Source: Planctomycetota bacterium (GTDB lineage Bacteria > Planctomycetota > UBA1135 > UBA2386). From it: a stretch of 47,661 nucleotides of DNA. Every line of letters begins with the position of its first letter. Positions within the stretch are counted from its first letter, which is position 1. Made by a program: the position numbers and the translations under genes. The notes beneath the pieces were generated by a model, which searched no databases, was not told the DNA's origin, and saw only the letters and a program-made list of their open reading frames with translations. Location: positions 1 through 47,661 of the forward strand of contig JADLFX010000041.1 of the NCBI GenBank assembly GCA_020849665.1, given 5' to 3'. Shown one piece after another: positions 19,617-27,638 of this stretch.

Positions 19617-19729
19617 ACCAGGATCCCGGGACTCCGGAACGGCGCGTGCGCGGCGCGTGGTTGATCCTGTGCGCGGTGCTCGCCGTCGGCGGCGCGGCGG
19701 CGCTGATCCTGGCGATGGCGCGGCGCTGA
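19613..19729 (+). CDS. 38-residue single-pass membrane protein coupled to lptG
   Basis: The GTG start overlaps the lptG stop codon in a GTGA junction. The protein has a charged, proline-containing cytoplasmic start (about 15 residues), one strongly hydrophobic segment (WLILCAVLAVGGAAALILAM) and an ArgArg end. Nothing this short can be assigned to a family by eye. Its coupling to lptG and single-span form suggest a small accessory or stabilising subunit of the exporter. A chance open frame is the alternative, but the tight overlap and the clean hydrophobic segment argue for a real gene. Confidence 0.5.
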   Translation: MNQDPGTPERRVRGAWLILCAVLAVGGAAALILAMARR

Positions 19730-19862
19730 CGGACGCGCGACTCCGCGTGGCGTATCGCACGCGTACCTCATGGCGCACAGGCAATGACGGTGGCGCGCGC
19801 GCCGCCAGCGCCGGCGCGTAAGCGACACGCGCGCGTGCCGCGCGAGGCGTGGGCCGGGAGGG

Positions 19863-19890
19863 TTGGCACCTCGCCGATCGCTCGTAGAGT
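19863..19890 (+). promoter_or_regulatory. Candidate sigma-70-type promoter
   Basis: A -35-like TTGGCA (19863-19868) and a -10-like TAGAGT (19885-19890) are separated by 16 bases and lie about 60 bases before the cysteine-rich gene. A small hairpin, AGAGTC/GACTCT (19909-19925), follows in the leader. The 222 bases from 19730 to 19951 otherwise hold no gene. Confidence 0.4.
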
Positions 19891-19951
19891 CGCGCCGCGA
19901 GTTGGCGGAGAGTCGTCGTGACTCTGCTCGTAGGGAGGAAGGAGTCTGGAC

Positions 19952-20545
19952 ATGCACACCCTGTTCTGCACCCTGATCGTGTCCTTCGCGGCAGTCGCCG
20001 CGTTTCGCGTGCCCGAGTTGCACGCCGCTGGGGCGCCGCGCGTCCTCAAGGTCTTCGTCGACGACGAGGAGAGCTGTCCGCCGACCGTGATCGGCAAGGC
20101 CGGGGCGCGCGTGGTCGACGCCCCGTGCCAGCTCACGACGTACCAGTACCTCTGTCCGGTGCCGTGCCTGAAGCAACAGCCGGATCCGTGTGGCGTGATC
20201 TCCAACGAGGAGATCGTGCCTCACTGGGGCGCGTGCCGGCACGTGGACGAGGCGGGGGGCGGGATCGTCCCGGAGATCCCCTGCTCGTTCGAGTGGCACT
20301 TCGACTGGACCTTCCTCGAGCCGTGCACAGGCATGTGCCAGTGCGTGCAGTGCTGCGGCAACGGGACGATCTGGATCGGCGGGACCCAGATGCCCCCGGG
20401 CGGGCCGACGGCCGTGGTCGTGGTGGCCGACGTCGCCTGCGCGTCCGGGCCGCTGGACGTCTTCGTGGACATCGAATGCCGCGGCGTGGTGCCCAACACC
20501 ATGATGCGCCCGGGTTGGAGGCTGCAATGCGGCCACTGCAATTGA
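19952..20545 (+). CDS. Secreted cysteine-rich protein of unknown function
   Basis: 197 residues. The start is well defined by an exceptionally good Shine-Dalgarno sequence, AGGAAGGAG, seven bases before the ATG, the best in the window. A signal peptide (LFCTLIVSFAAVAAFRVPELHA) is followed by about 16 cysteines, including CPVPC, CTGMCQCVQCC and a final CGHC. Most are probably in disulphides; the C-terminal CxxC could be redox-active or bind a metal. A GPTAVVVVADVAC strand-like segment lies near the middle. I do not recognise the family. The next gene starts within its last codons (19-base overlap), which suggests the two products work together. Confidence 0.75.
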   Translation: MHTLFCTLIVSFAAVAAFRVPELHAAGAPRVLKVFVDDEESCPPTVIGKAGARVVDAPCQLTTYQYLCPVPCLKQQPDPCGVISNEEIVPHWGACRHVDEAGGGIVPEIPCSFEWHFDWTFLEPCTGMCQCVQCCGNGTIWIGGTQMPPGGPTAVVVVADVACASGPLDVFVDIECRGVVPNTMMRPGWRLQCGHCN

Positions 20546-21441
20546 GCCCGCGCGCGCCGGTCCGATCCGGCGCCCGCGGCCCCCTGCTGCTGGCGGCGGC
20601 GGCCCTGGCCGGAGCGGCGCTCGCCCTCTGGCTGGTCGTGCCGGGTCCCGCGACCGCCCCGCTGAGCGTCCGCACGGCCAATGCCGCCCCCGGCACGGCC
20701 GGCCTCGCGGCCCTGCCTGCGGCGCTCAGCAACGGCGAGACGGTACGCGTCGAGACCTGGAAACGGGGCGCCAGCGACGCCCCGCTGCACAGCGTCGAGA
20801 TCGCCAGCCGCAAGCCGACCCGCGACGAGGTCGCGCAGGCCGAGCGGCTCCTGGAGATCCTCGGCCGTGCCGGGCGGGTGCGGCTGGAGGCGCTGATGCA
20901 GGGCAACGGGTTCGACAACGCGCGCCAGGTCGAGGAGACCCTGCGCGCGGTGCACATCCACGAGGCCGCCCTCGCGCTGCTGCGCGAGGGGCTGGCGTTC
21001 GTCACCGAGGCCGGCACGCTCGTGGCCCGGCACGACGACTGGTACTACGGCAACCTCATGGTGAAGAGCGACGGCATCGAGTACCGGATGCACTTCCCCA
21101 TCGACCTGCGGCGCTTCGCGCAGGTGCGCTCGTCGTTGGAGACCGTCGGCGTGCTGCGCCAGATCGGTGCCGAGGAGGACGCCAAGCGCTGGAATGGCCA
21201 GCCCGCGGACGTCCGCCTTGCGCGCGTCGCGGAAGCGGCGCGGGACCGCGCGGAGATCCGGGCCCTGCGGCGCCAGGTCAGCGAGGCCGCCGCTGGGCGG
21301 CCGGCGGGCGCCGACACGCGCAACGACCCCGTGCTGCGCGAGCTGCAGGGCCGGATCGAGGCGCTCGAGACCCGGCACCGCGACGTACCCCGGCGTTACG
21401 ACCCGATCTCCGGGCTCGCGCTGCCCCCGCGCGCACGCTGA
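20527..21441 (+). CDS. Hypothetical membrane-anchored or secreted protein
   Basis: 304 residues from the ATG at 20527, overlapping the end of the cysteine-rich gene by 19 bases in another frame. One N-terminal hydrophobic segment (LLLAAAALAGAALALWLVV) exports or anchors it. The rest is helical and charged, with a central helical region (ERLLEILGRAGRVRLEALMQG, with a break) and a region containing HDDWYYGNLMVKSDGIEYRMHF that looks like beta strands. A coiled-coil-like segment, LRELQGRIEALETRH, precedes the C terminus. No family is recognised. The gene ends against a strong two-way terminator. Confidence 0.7.
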   Translation: MRPLQLSPRAPVRSGARGPLLLAAAALAGAALALWLVVPGPATAPLSVRTANAAPGTAGLAALPAALSNGETVRVETWKRGASDAPLHSVEIASRKPTRDEVAQAERLLEILGRAGRVRLEALMQGNGFDNARQVEETLRAVHIHEAALALLREGLAFVTEAGTLVARHDDWYYGNLMVKSDGIEYRMHFPIDLRRFAQVRSSLETVGVLRQIGAEEDAKRWNGQPADVRLARVAEAARDRAEIRALRRQVSEAAAGRPAGADTRNDPVLRELQGRIEALETRHRDVPRRYDPISGLALPPRAR

Positions 21442-21447
21442 GCCGCG

Positions 21448-21493
21448 CGCGCCGGGTCCCCGCGGCGGACCACTGCCGCGGGGACCCGGCGCG
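21448..21493. terminator. Strong two-way terminator, 19-base perfect stem
   Basis: A 19-base perfect inverted repeat (arms 21448-21466 and 21475-21493) encloses the 8-base loop GGACCACT. It lies in the 67 bases between the stop of the plus-strand gene (21441) and the end of mutS (21509). The perfect symmetry and location between convergent genes support a shared terminator, though there is no T-tract on either strand. Confidence 0.75.
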
Positions 21494-21508
21494 GGCGCGT
21501 TCCGCGGG

Positions 21509-24115
21509 CTAGCGGGTCCTGGCCTGCCACTCCGCCAGCTTCTGCAGGGCCTGGAGCGGCGTGAGCTGGTCGAGCACCAGCCGCTCCAGCTCGCGCAGCA
21601 CCGATTCGCGCGGCGAGGCGAAGAGGCTCAGCTGGCGCTGCGGTTCCCTGGGCTCCGGCCGGGAGGCGGCCAGCGTCTCGGCCACGCGACCCTCCTCCTG
21701 TTCCAGGCCCGCGAGGATCGCGCGCGCCCGGCGCAGGACGCTCTCCGGGATCCCGGCCAGCCGTGCCACGTGCAGTCCGTAGCTCTTGTCGGTGCCGCCC
21801 GCCTCGATGCGGTGCAGGAAGACGACCTCCTCGCCCCACTCGCGCACGGCGACGCGCAGGTTCACGACCCCGCGTCCGGGGCCGGCGAGGTCGCTGAGCT
21901 GGTGGTAGTGCGTGGCGAAGAGGGCCCGGCAGCCGATCCGGTCGTGCAGGTCCTCGGCGATCGCGTGGGCGAGCGAGAGGCCGTCGTAGGTGCTGGTGCC
22001 GCGACCCACCTCGTCGAGGATCACCAGGCTGCGCGCCGTGGCGTGGCGCAGGATGTTCGCGGTCTCCACCATCTCCACCATGAAGGTGCTCGCGCCGCGG
22101 CTGATGTCGTCGGCGGCGCCGACCCGGGTGAACACGCGGTCCACGACGCCGATGCGCGCACGCTTGGCCGGCACGAACGAACCCATCTGCGCCATCAGCA
22201 CCAGCAGCGCGTTCTGGCGGATGAAGGTCGACTTGCCCGCCATGTTGGGCCCCGTGAGGATCACCAGGCGGCGCTGCGGCGGGTCCAGATCGGTGTCGTT
22301 GGGTACGAAGGTGCCCGGGGGGTGGGTGGCCTCGATCACCGGGTGCCGGCCGTCTTCCACCTGCAGGGTGCGCGAGTCGTCTACCAGCGGCCGCACCCAG
22401 CCACGGTCCTTGGCCATCCAGGCGAGCCCGGCCAGGACGTCGAGCTCTGCCACCAGTGCGGCCACGCGCTGCAGGCGCGGGATCTCGGCGGCGGCCTGCT
22501 CGCGCAGCGCCAGGAAGAGGTCGTACTCGCGGGTGCGCGCCAGCTCCTCGCCGCGCAGCGCCTTGGTCTCGAAAGCCTTGAGCTCGTCGGTGACGTAACG
22601 CTCGGCGTTCTTGGTGGTCTGCTTGCGCACGTACTCGGCCGGGACCGGCACGTGGCGGTTGCCCTGGGTGATCTCGATGTAGTAGCCGAACACCGAGTTG
22701 AACCCGACCTTCAGGTTGGCGATGCCGGTGCGCTCCGCCTCCCGCGCCTGGAAGCGTGCCATCCAGGCCTTGCTGTCCCGGCTCAGCGAGCGCAACTCGT
22801 CGAGTTCGCGGTCGAAGCCGTCGCGCACCAGCCCGCCCTCCTTGATCGGGATCGGCGGCTCGTCCACGAGGCAGCGCGCGATGGCTCCCGCCAGCTCGGG
22901 CATGGGGTCCAGCGCCGCGTGGATGCGGGCGAGCCCGGGGCTCGTGCAGCCGGCCAGGGCCTGCTGCAGCCCGGGCACCCGTTCCAGGCTCATGCGCAGG
23001 GCCACGAGGTCGCGGGCGTTGGCGCGCCCGGTGGCCACGCGCGCCGTGAGCCGCTCCAGGTCCTGGATGCCCGACAGGCGTTCGCCCAGGGCGAGGGCGG
23101 TGCCGGAGTCGGCGAAGATCTCCGCCACGGCGTCGTGGCGCGCGCCGATGGCGGCGGGTTCGGTGAGCGGGGCGAGCAGCCACGCGCGCAGCAGGCGCGC
23201 GCCCATCGGCGTGCGCGTGCCGTCCAGCACCCGCAGGAGCGGCAGTCCGGCGGCCTCGCCGGTGCCGCCGCGCAGGGTCTCGACCAGCTCCAGGCTCTGC
23301 CGCGTGGCACGGTCGAGGAGCATCTGCGCGCCCTTGGCCTGCACCTCGATGTGCCGGATGTGCGGCAGCGTGGCGAGCTGGGTCTCCTGCAGATACTCGA
23401 CCAGGGCGCCGGCGGCGCAGAGGGCCAGCGGCACCTCGGCCAAGCCGAACGCCTCCAGGGTGGCCACACGGAAGAAGTCGTGCAGCACGCGGGTGGCCGC
23501 GTCGCGGCCGAAGGCGTACGGCGCGCGGCGGGTCAGCGCGCCCGCGCCCGCGCGCTGCACGAGGTCGGCCAGCCCGGTCTGGTCCTCGGGGAGCAGGACC
23601 TCGGCCGGCTCGATCCGCGCGAGTTCGTCGGCGAGACGCTCCTCGCACACCTCGTCGACGCGGAACGCACCGGTCGAGAGCTCGACCCAGGCGAGGCCGA
23701 CCGCGCCCTGCGCGCCGCAGCAGGCCAGCAGGTGGTTCGGCCTGGTCCCGTCGAGCAGCGAGTCCTCGGTGAGCGTGCCCGGCGTGATCACGCGCACGAC
23801 GCGGCGCTCGACCACCCCTCTGGCCTCGCGCGGATCCTGCACCTGCTCGCAGATCGCCACCTTGAAGCCCTTCTGCACCAGGCGCCTGAGGTAGCCGTCG
23901 ACGGCCCGCACCGGGACCCCGGCCATCGGGATCGCGTTCTCGCCCTTGGAACGGCTGGTGAGCGTGAGTCCGAGCGCGCGGCTGGCCTCCTTGGCGTCCT
24001 CGTGGAAGAGCTCGTAGAAGTCGCCGAGCCGGAAGAAGAGCAGGCAGTCGGGATGCTGCCGCTTGGCCGCCTGGTACTGCGCCATGGCGGGCGTGGCGCC
24101 GGCGTCGAGGCTCAC
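21509..24115 (-). CDS. mutS: DNA mismatch repair protein MutS
   Basis: 868 residues, a normal MutS1 length. It recognises mismatches and small loops in newly made DNA. The mismatch-reading Phe-x-Glu is in GDFYELF (33-35). The connector and lever regions follow; the C-terminal ABC-type ATPase has Walker A GPNMAGKST (622-630), the ST-rich loop DDISRGASTFMVEM, Walker B VILDEVGRGTST and the HYHQL His switch. The last 40 residues resemble the C-terminal dimer/tetramer helix region (LERLVLDQLTPLQALQKL). The start is the GTG that overlaps the cysteine desulfurase stop (GTGA); an ATG ten codons in is an alternative. Unusually, no mutL is adjacent. Confidence 0.96.
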   Translation of the reverse strand: MSLDAGATPAMAQYQAAKRQHPDCLLFFRLGDFYELFHEDAKEASRALGLTLTSRSKGENAIPMAGVPVRAVDGYLRRLVQKGFKVAICEQVQDPREARGVVERRVVRVITPGTLTEDSLLDGTRPNHLLACCGAQGAVGLAWVELSTGAFRVDEVCEERLADELARIEPAEVLLPEDQTGLADLVQRAGAGALTRRAPYAFGRDAATRVLHDFFRVATLEAFGLAEVPLALCAAGALVEYLQETQLATLPHIRHIEVQAKGAQMLLDRATRQSLELVETLRGGTGEAAGLPLLRVLDGTRTPMGARLLRAWLLAPLTEPAAIGARHDAVAEIFADSGTALALGERLSGIQDLERLTARVATGRANARDLVALRMSLERVPGLQQALAGCTSPGLARIHAALDPMPELAGAIARCLVDEPPIPIKEGGLVRDGFDRELDELRSLSRDSKAWMARFQAREAERTGIANLKVGFNSVFGYYIEITQGNRHVPVPAEYVRKQTTKNAERYVTDELKAFETKALRGEELARTREYDLFLALREQAAAEIPRLQRVAALVAELDVLAGLAWMAKDRGWVRPLVDDSRTLQVEDGRHPVIEATHPPGTFVPNDTDLDPPQRRLVILTGPNMAGKSTFIRQNALLVLMAQMGSFVPAKRARIGVVDRVFTRVGAADDISRGASTFMVEMVETANILRHATARSLVILDEVGRGTSTYDGLSLAHAIAEDLHDRIGCRALFATHYHQLSDLAGPGRGVVNLRVAVREWGEEVVFLHRIEAGGTDKSYGLHVARLAGIPESVLRRARAILAGLEQEEGRVAETLAASRPEPREPQRQLSLFASPRESVLRELERLVLDQLTPLQALQKLAEWQARTR

Positions 24116-25275
24116 CGCGCGCCGGCTCCCTTGGGGCTGACCTGGAGCAGCGCACGCGCCTCGTCCACCAGGATCGCCGCCGCCGCCGCGGCCTCCGCGG
24201 GCGTGTTGGTGCGCGCGAACGACAGGCGCAGAACCTCGCGGCTGGCGCGCCGGTCCAGGCCGATCGCACGGTGCACGTGGTTCTCGGGCGCGTCGCCGTG
24301 GCACGCCGCGCCGGTGGATACCGCCACGCCGCGCGCGTCGAGCCGCGTGAGCAGGGTGTGCGCGACGACGCCGGGGATGCGCAGCGCCAGGATGTGCGGG
24401 AGACGGCGTTCGGGGTGGCCGAGCACCTGCAGGTCGGCGAACGCGCCGCGCAGCCGCTCCAGCACGACCGCGCGCATCTCTTCCATCGCCGCGGCGTGTG
24501 CGGCGAGGCCGGTGAACGCCTGCTCCGCGGCCCGCGCGAGTCCGACCGCTCCGGCGACGTTCTCGGTGCCGCCGCGCAGCCCGTGCTCCTGCCCGCCGCC
24601 CGCCTGCACCGGGCCCACGCGTGCCGTGCTCGACAGGGCCAGGAAGCCCGCGCCGCGCGGGCCGTGGAACTTGTGGCCGCTGACCGCGGCGGTGTCCACG
24701 TCGAGGGCGTCGAGGTCGAACCCGACCTTCCCGTACGCCTGGACCAGGTCCACGTGTACGTGCGCCCTTGGGCAGGCACGGCGCACCAGCTCCACCAGCT
24801 CGCCGGTGCGCGGGATCGTGCCCAGCTCGTTGTGCCCATGCAGCAGGGCGACCACGGCCACGTCGGGCCCGAGCAGCCCGAAGAACGTCTCCGGGTCGAT
24901 GTCGCCCTGCGGATCCAGGGGCACCTGGGTGATCCGGCAGCCCAGACGCGCGAGGAGGGGCGCCTGGGCCAGGACCGCGGCGTGGTCGCCGGCGCCGGTC
25001 AGCACGCGGCCCGGACCGCGCGCCAGGACGGCGCCGAGCACGCCCAGGAGGTCTGCCTCGGTGCCGCCGCTCGTGAACACGAGCCCCGCGGCGTGCAGCG
25101 TGCCGCGCAGGAACTCGCGCGCGTCCTCGAGCAGGCGCCTGGGTCGCTCGGCGAACCCGTGCAGGGACGATGGGTTGCCGAATGCCTCGCGCTGCGCCTG
25201 GACCATCGCGTCGACCACCTCCGGAGTGGGGGCCGTGGTTGCCGCGTGATCCAGGTAGATCGCTGCGCCGCTCAT
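24112..25275 (-). CDS. Cysteine desulfurase (NifS/IscS-like)
   Basis: 387 residues. It is a PLP enzyme that takes sulphur from cysteine for Fe-S clusters or tRNA thiolation. The start (IYLDHAATTAPTPEVV) is typical. The PLP lysine is in SGHKFHGPRG (about 202), the Arg region in GLRGGTENV, and the active-site Cys in STGAACHGDAP (about 325). The usual HANNE segment is HGHNE and HTDAVQ is HVDLVQ; both are conservative changes. No scaffold protein or IscR-type regulator is nearby. It ends in a 4-base overlap with mutS and starts 70 bases after the regulator gene on the same strand, so a three-gene message is possible. Confidence 0.92.
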   Translation of the reverse strand: MSGAAIYLDHAATTAPTPEVVDAMVQAQREAFGNPSSLHGFAERPRRLLEDAREFLRGTLHAAGLVFTSGGTEADLLGVLGAVLARGPGRVLTGAGDHAAVLAQAPLLARLGCRITQVPLDPQGDIDPETFFGLLGPDVAVVALLHGHNELGTIPRTGELVELVRRACPRAHVHVDLVQAYGKVGFDLDALDVDTAAVSGHKFHGPRGAGFLALSSTARVGPVQAGGGQEHGLRGGTENVAGAVGLARAAEQAFTGLAAHAAAMEEMRAVVLERLRGAFADLQVLGHPERRLPHILALRIPGVVAHTLLTRLDARGVAVSTGAACHGDAPENHVHRAIGLDRRASREVLRLSFARTNTPAEAAAAAAILVDEARALLQVSPKGAGAR

Positions 25276-25345
25276 GGCGCCTAGCCTAGCGGACCACCGG
25301 CCATCTTCCGCCAGCGCCGCGCACGGCGCAGGCGGAAGCGCCCGC

Positions 25346-27238
25346 CTAGTCGGGGAAGCCGTAGCGCCGCAGGCGCTGATAGAGCGTGGAGACGGAGATG
25401 CCCAGATGGCGCGCGGCCTCGCGCTTGCTGCCGCCGCAGGCGTGCAGGACGCGGAGGACGTGCTGGCGCTCCAGCTCTTCCAGCGACGGGAATGCCCCCG
25501 GCCGGTTCGCCCCCGGCCGCTGGACCTCGACGGGCAGGTGGCGGGGTTGGATCGGATGCGTGCCGGCGCGCGCGGCCGCCGCCTCCAGGACGCGGCGCAG
25601 CTCGCGCACGTTGCCCGGCCAGGAGTAGTCGAGCAGCGCGCGGCGCGCAGCTTCGCTGAGGGTGCGGGGCGCATCGTCGTGCGCCGGGCCCATCTCCGCG
25701 AGGATCAGCTCCGCGAGCGCCGCGACGTCATCGGGATTGCCGCGCAGGGGCGGCACCTCGAGCACCGCGGCGCCGAGGATCTCGCCCAGATGCGGCGCCA
25801 GCCGTCCTTCGCGCACCGAGTCGCCGGGGCGCAGGGCCGAGCCGCACACGAGTCGCATGGCCAGGGGCACCGGCTCCTGGCCTGGCACCTGGAGCCTGCC
25901 GGTCTCGAGGATGTGCGCGAGGCGTTCCTGCAGCGCGGCCGGCAGGCGCTCCGGCTCCTCGAGCAGGAGCGTGCCCGTCTGGGCGCGCAGCAAGGCGGGC
26001 CCGCGCGCCGTCTCCGCCAACCTCGCACGCGGCGGCGCCGTGCCGAGCAGGGCCTCGTCGAGTCGTTCGGGCGCGATCGCGCCGGGATGGAACACCACGA
26101 ACGGCCCCGCGCTGCGCTCGCTCTCGCTGTGCAGCAGGTACGCCAGTTCCTCCCGTTCGGTGCCCTCCTCGCCGCAGAGGAACACGGGCACCTCGTGCTG
26201 CGCCATGCGCCGCAGCTCCTCCCGCAGCGGGATGAGCCGCGGACTGGCCAGGAGCGCCGAGTAGGGCGCGGTGCGCCGGAACAGGAGGCGCTGCACCTCG
26301 CTCTGGACCCGATGCGTCTCGCCGGCCTCCTCGACGCGGCGCCAGATCAGGCGGCCCAGCAGGTCGGCGAAGCGCAGGAGCGCTTCGGGTTGCGCCGGCT
26401 CTTCGCGTGGGTGGGCGAGGTAGAGCAGGCCCGCCGGCCCCGCGCCGAGCGGCACCGCGATCCGCAGCGCCGGCTCCGCCTGCGTATGCAGGGGTGCGAG
26501 GAGCACCGCGTCGCGGCGCGCGCGCACCTCGCGCAGCACCTGCACGGGCACGTCCAGCACCTCGTGTCTCGCGAGGCGATTCTCGGCGGCGAGCACCTGC
26601 AGCTGGTCGCGCGCCTCGAGCGCCGCGAGCACGCCGGTGCGGAAGCCGGTCAGGTCGAGGGTCATCGACAACAGCGTGGTCGCCACCTCCTCGGGACGGC
26701 CGCGTTCCGTGAGCGACCAGCCGATGCGATGCAGGAGTGCCAGGGGCGAAGGTGGTGCGACCAGGCCCTCCTCGGCCGCGACCTGCGTGTCCGCGGTCTC
26801 CGATCCACCGGCAGGAGCCGGGACTCCGGTTCCGGACTCGTGCAAGTAGCGGCGCCGCAGCAGCTCGCCCTGGGCAGCGTCGTCGCTCACGCGCACCTCG
26901 GCCTGGGGGCGGACGTGCCAGAGGGTGACCCGCGTCAGGCCCAGCACCAGGGAGTCGCCGACCTTCAGGACCCCTTCCCGCAGCGGCTTGCCGTTGAGCA
27001 GGACCGGGTTGGTCATGCTCACGTCCCGGAAGCGGATCTCGTCCCCCAGGCGCTCCAGCACCAGGTGCTGCCGGCTCACGGTCGGGTCCGAGAGCCGGAC
27101 CTCGCAGTCTTCTGCCCGGCCCACCACCCAGCGCTGCCCGCGCAGCACCACGCTCCGTACGGAGGCGTCACGGTAGATGAGCAGGCGGAATTCCTGAGCA
27201 CTCGTCGTCGCCGGGTCCTGGATTCCGTAGGCGCTCAT
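25346..27238 (-). CDS. FHA-GAF-degenerate AAA+-Fis transcription regulator
   Basis: 630 residues from the ATG at 27238, preceded by GAAGGAG; a TTG at 27292 is less likely. The FHA domain (about 30-105, with GR, SRQH and NG residues) should read phospho-threonine proteins. A GAF-like sensor spans about 165-315. The AAA+ region (about 325-570) keeps its sigma-54-activator shape, but the Walker A is GEEGTERE (356-363, no Lys), the Walker B is TLLLEEPE (423-430, Glu for the metal Asp) and the GAFTGA loop is absent (LLGTAPPRARLAE). WPGNVREL is retained at 540-547. A Fis-type helix-turn-helix ends the protein (587-628). ATPase activity and sigma-54 activation are therefore unlikely; it probably acts as a sigma-70-type or structural regulator. 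Confidence 0.9.
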   Translation of the reverse strand: MSAYGIQDPATTSAQEFRLLIYRDASVRSVVLRGQRWVVGRAEDCEVRLSDPTVSRQHLVLERLGDEIRFRDVSMTNPVLLNGKPLREGVLKVGDSLVLGLTRVTLWHVRPQAEVRVSDDAAQGELLRRRYLHESGTGVPAPAGGSETADTQVAAEEGLVAPPSPLALLHRIGWSLTERGRPEEVATTLLSMTLDLTGFRTGVLAALEARDQLQVLAAENRLARHEVLDVPVQVLREVRARRDAVLLAPLHTQAEPALRIAVPLGAGPAGLLYLAHPREEPAQPEALLRFADLLGRLIWRRVEEAGETHRVQSEVQRLLFRRTAPYSALLASPRLIPLREELRRMAQHEVPVFLCGEEGTEREELAYLLHSESERSAGPFVVFHPGAIAPERLDEALLGTAPPRARLAETARGPALLRAQTGTLLLEEPERLPAALQERLAHILETGRLQVPGQEPVPLAMRLVCGSALRPGDSVREGRLAPHLGEILGAAVLEVPPLRGNPDDVAALAELILAEMGPAHDDAPRTLSEAARRALLDYSWPGNVRELRRVLEAAAARAGTHPIQPRHLPVEVQRPGANRPGAFPSLEELERQHVLRVLHACGGSKREAARHLGISVSTLYQRLRRYGFPD

Positions 27239-27334
27239 GCGCTCCTTCGCACTCGGAGCCGAGAGCGTGCGGAAATTGGACGCTTTTTGCAAGCCCAGGC
27301 CCCTGCGTCCGATGTTCCTACGCCTCGGATTCGA

Positions 27335-27366
27335 GACTTGACAAGTCGTCCGGGGTTTTCTCTAGT
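27335..27366 (+). promoter_or_regulatory. Promoter with dyad-shaped -35, probably shared by both strands
   Basis: GACTTG-A-CAAGTC (27335-27347) is a perfect 6-base inverted repeat. It contains TTGACA on the plus strand (27338-27343), followed after exactly 17 bases by TCTAGT (27361-27366), a good -10. On the minus strand the same dyad gives TTGTCA, pointing at the FHA regulator gene with a weaker -10. The dyad could be an operator for a dimeric regulator. Much of the rest of the 400-base gap 27239-27638 is GC-rich with several hairpins and no gene. Confidence 0.55.
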
Positions 27367-27372
27367 CCCGCC

Positions 27373-27466
27373 AGCCTTCGGGCGGGGCACGAGAGAGTCG
27401 AGCCATCCTGAGGCAAGCACACCTCCGCGAGCCGGCCGGCCAATGGAGAGGTTGGTCGGTCGGCTC
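27373..27466 (+). ncRNA. Candidate structured RNA or 5' leader
   Basis: It starts about 7 bases after the -10 element at 27361-27366. It ends in a 15-base-pair stem (27429-27443 with 27452-27466) closed by the loop TGGAGAGG. Two of the pairs are G-U only when read as plus-strand RNA; on the opposite strand they would be C-A mismatches. This supports transcription from the plus strand. No known riboswitch or RNA family signature was recognised. It may be a free RNA of about 95 bases or the leader of the DUF1444-like gene, whose ATG is 172 bases further on. The stem has no T-tract. Confidence 0.3.
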
Positions 27467-27638
27467 GCACCTTATCCCGCGCTGGCGCCAGCCTGCGGGC
27501 GCCGCCGGCGAGTCGTGTGCGCGGTGCACGCGGCCTCACGCCATGGGCGATTCACCGCGGCGCCGTGCCGCGGTCGCGGCACCCGCGGCGGTGCGCCGAT
27601 CTCAACCGCGCCGGCATGCCTGCCGATAGCGGCCCCGG

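Noticed and set aside
19861..19880. TTGGCAC resembling a sigma-54 promoter -24 element
   Set aside because: No GC at the required -12 spacing; a sigma-70-type reading fits better.
27565..27582. GTGCCGCG/CGCGGCAC hairpin upstream of the DUF1444-like gene
   Set aside because: Short stem with very small loop, of a kind expected often by chance at this G+C level.
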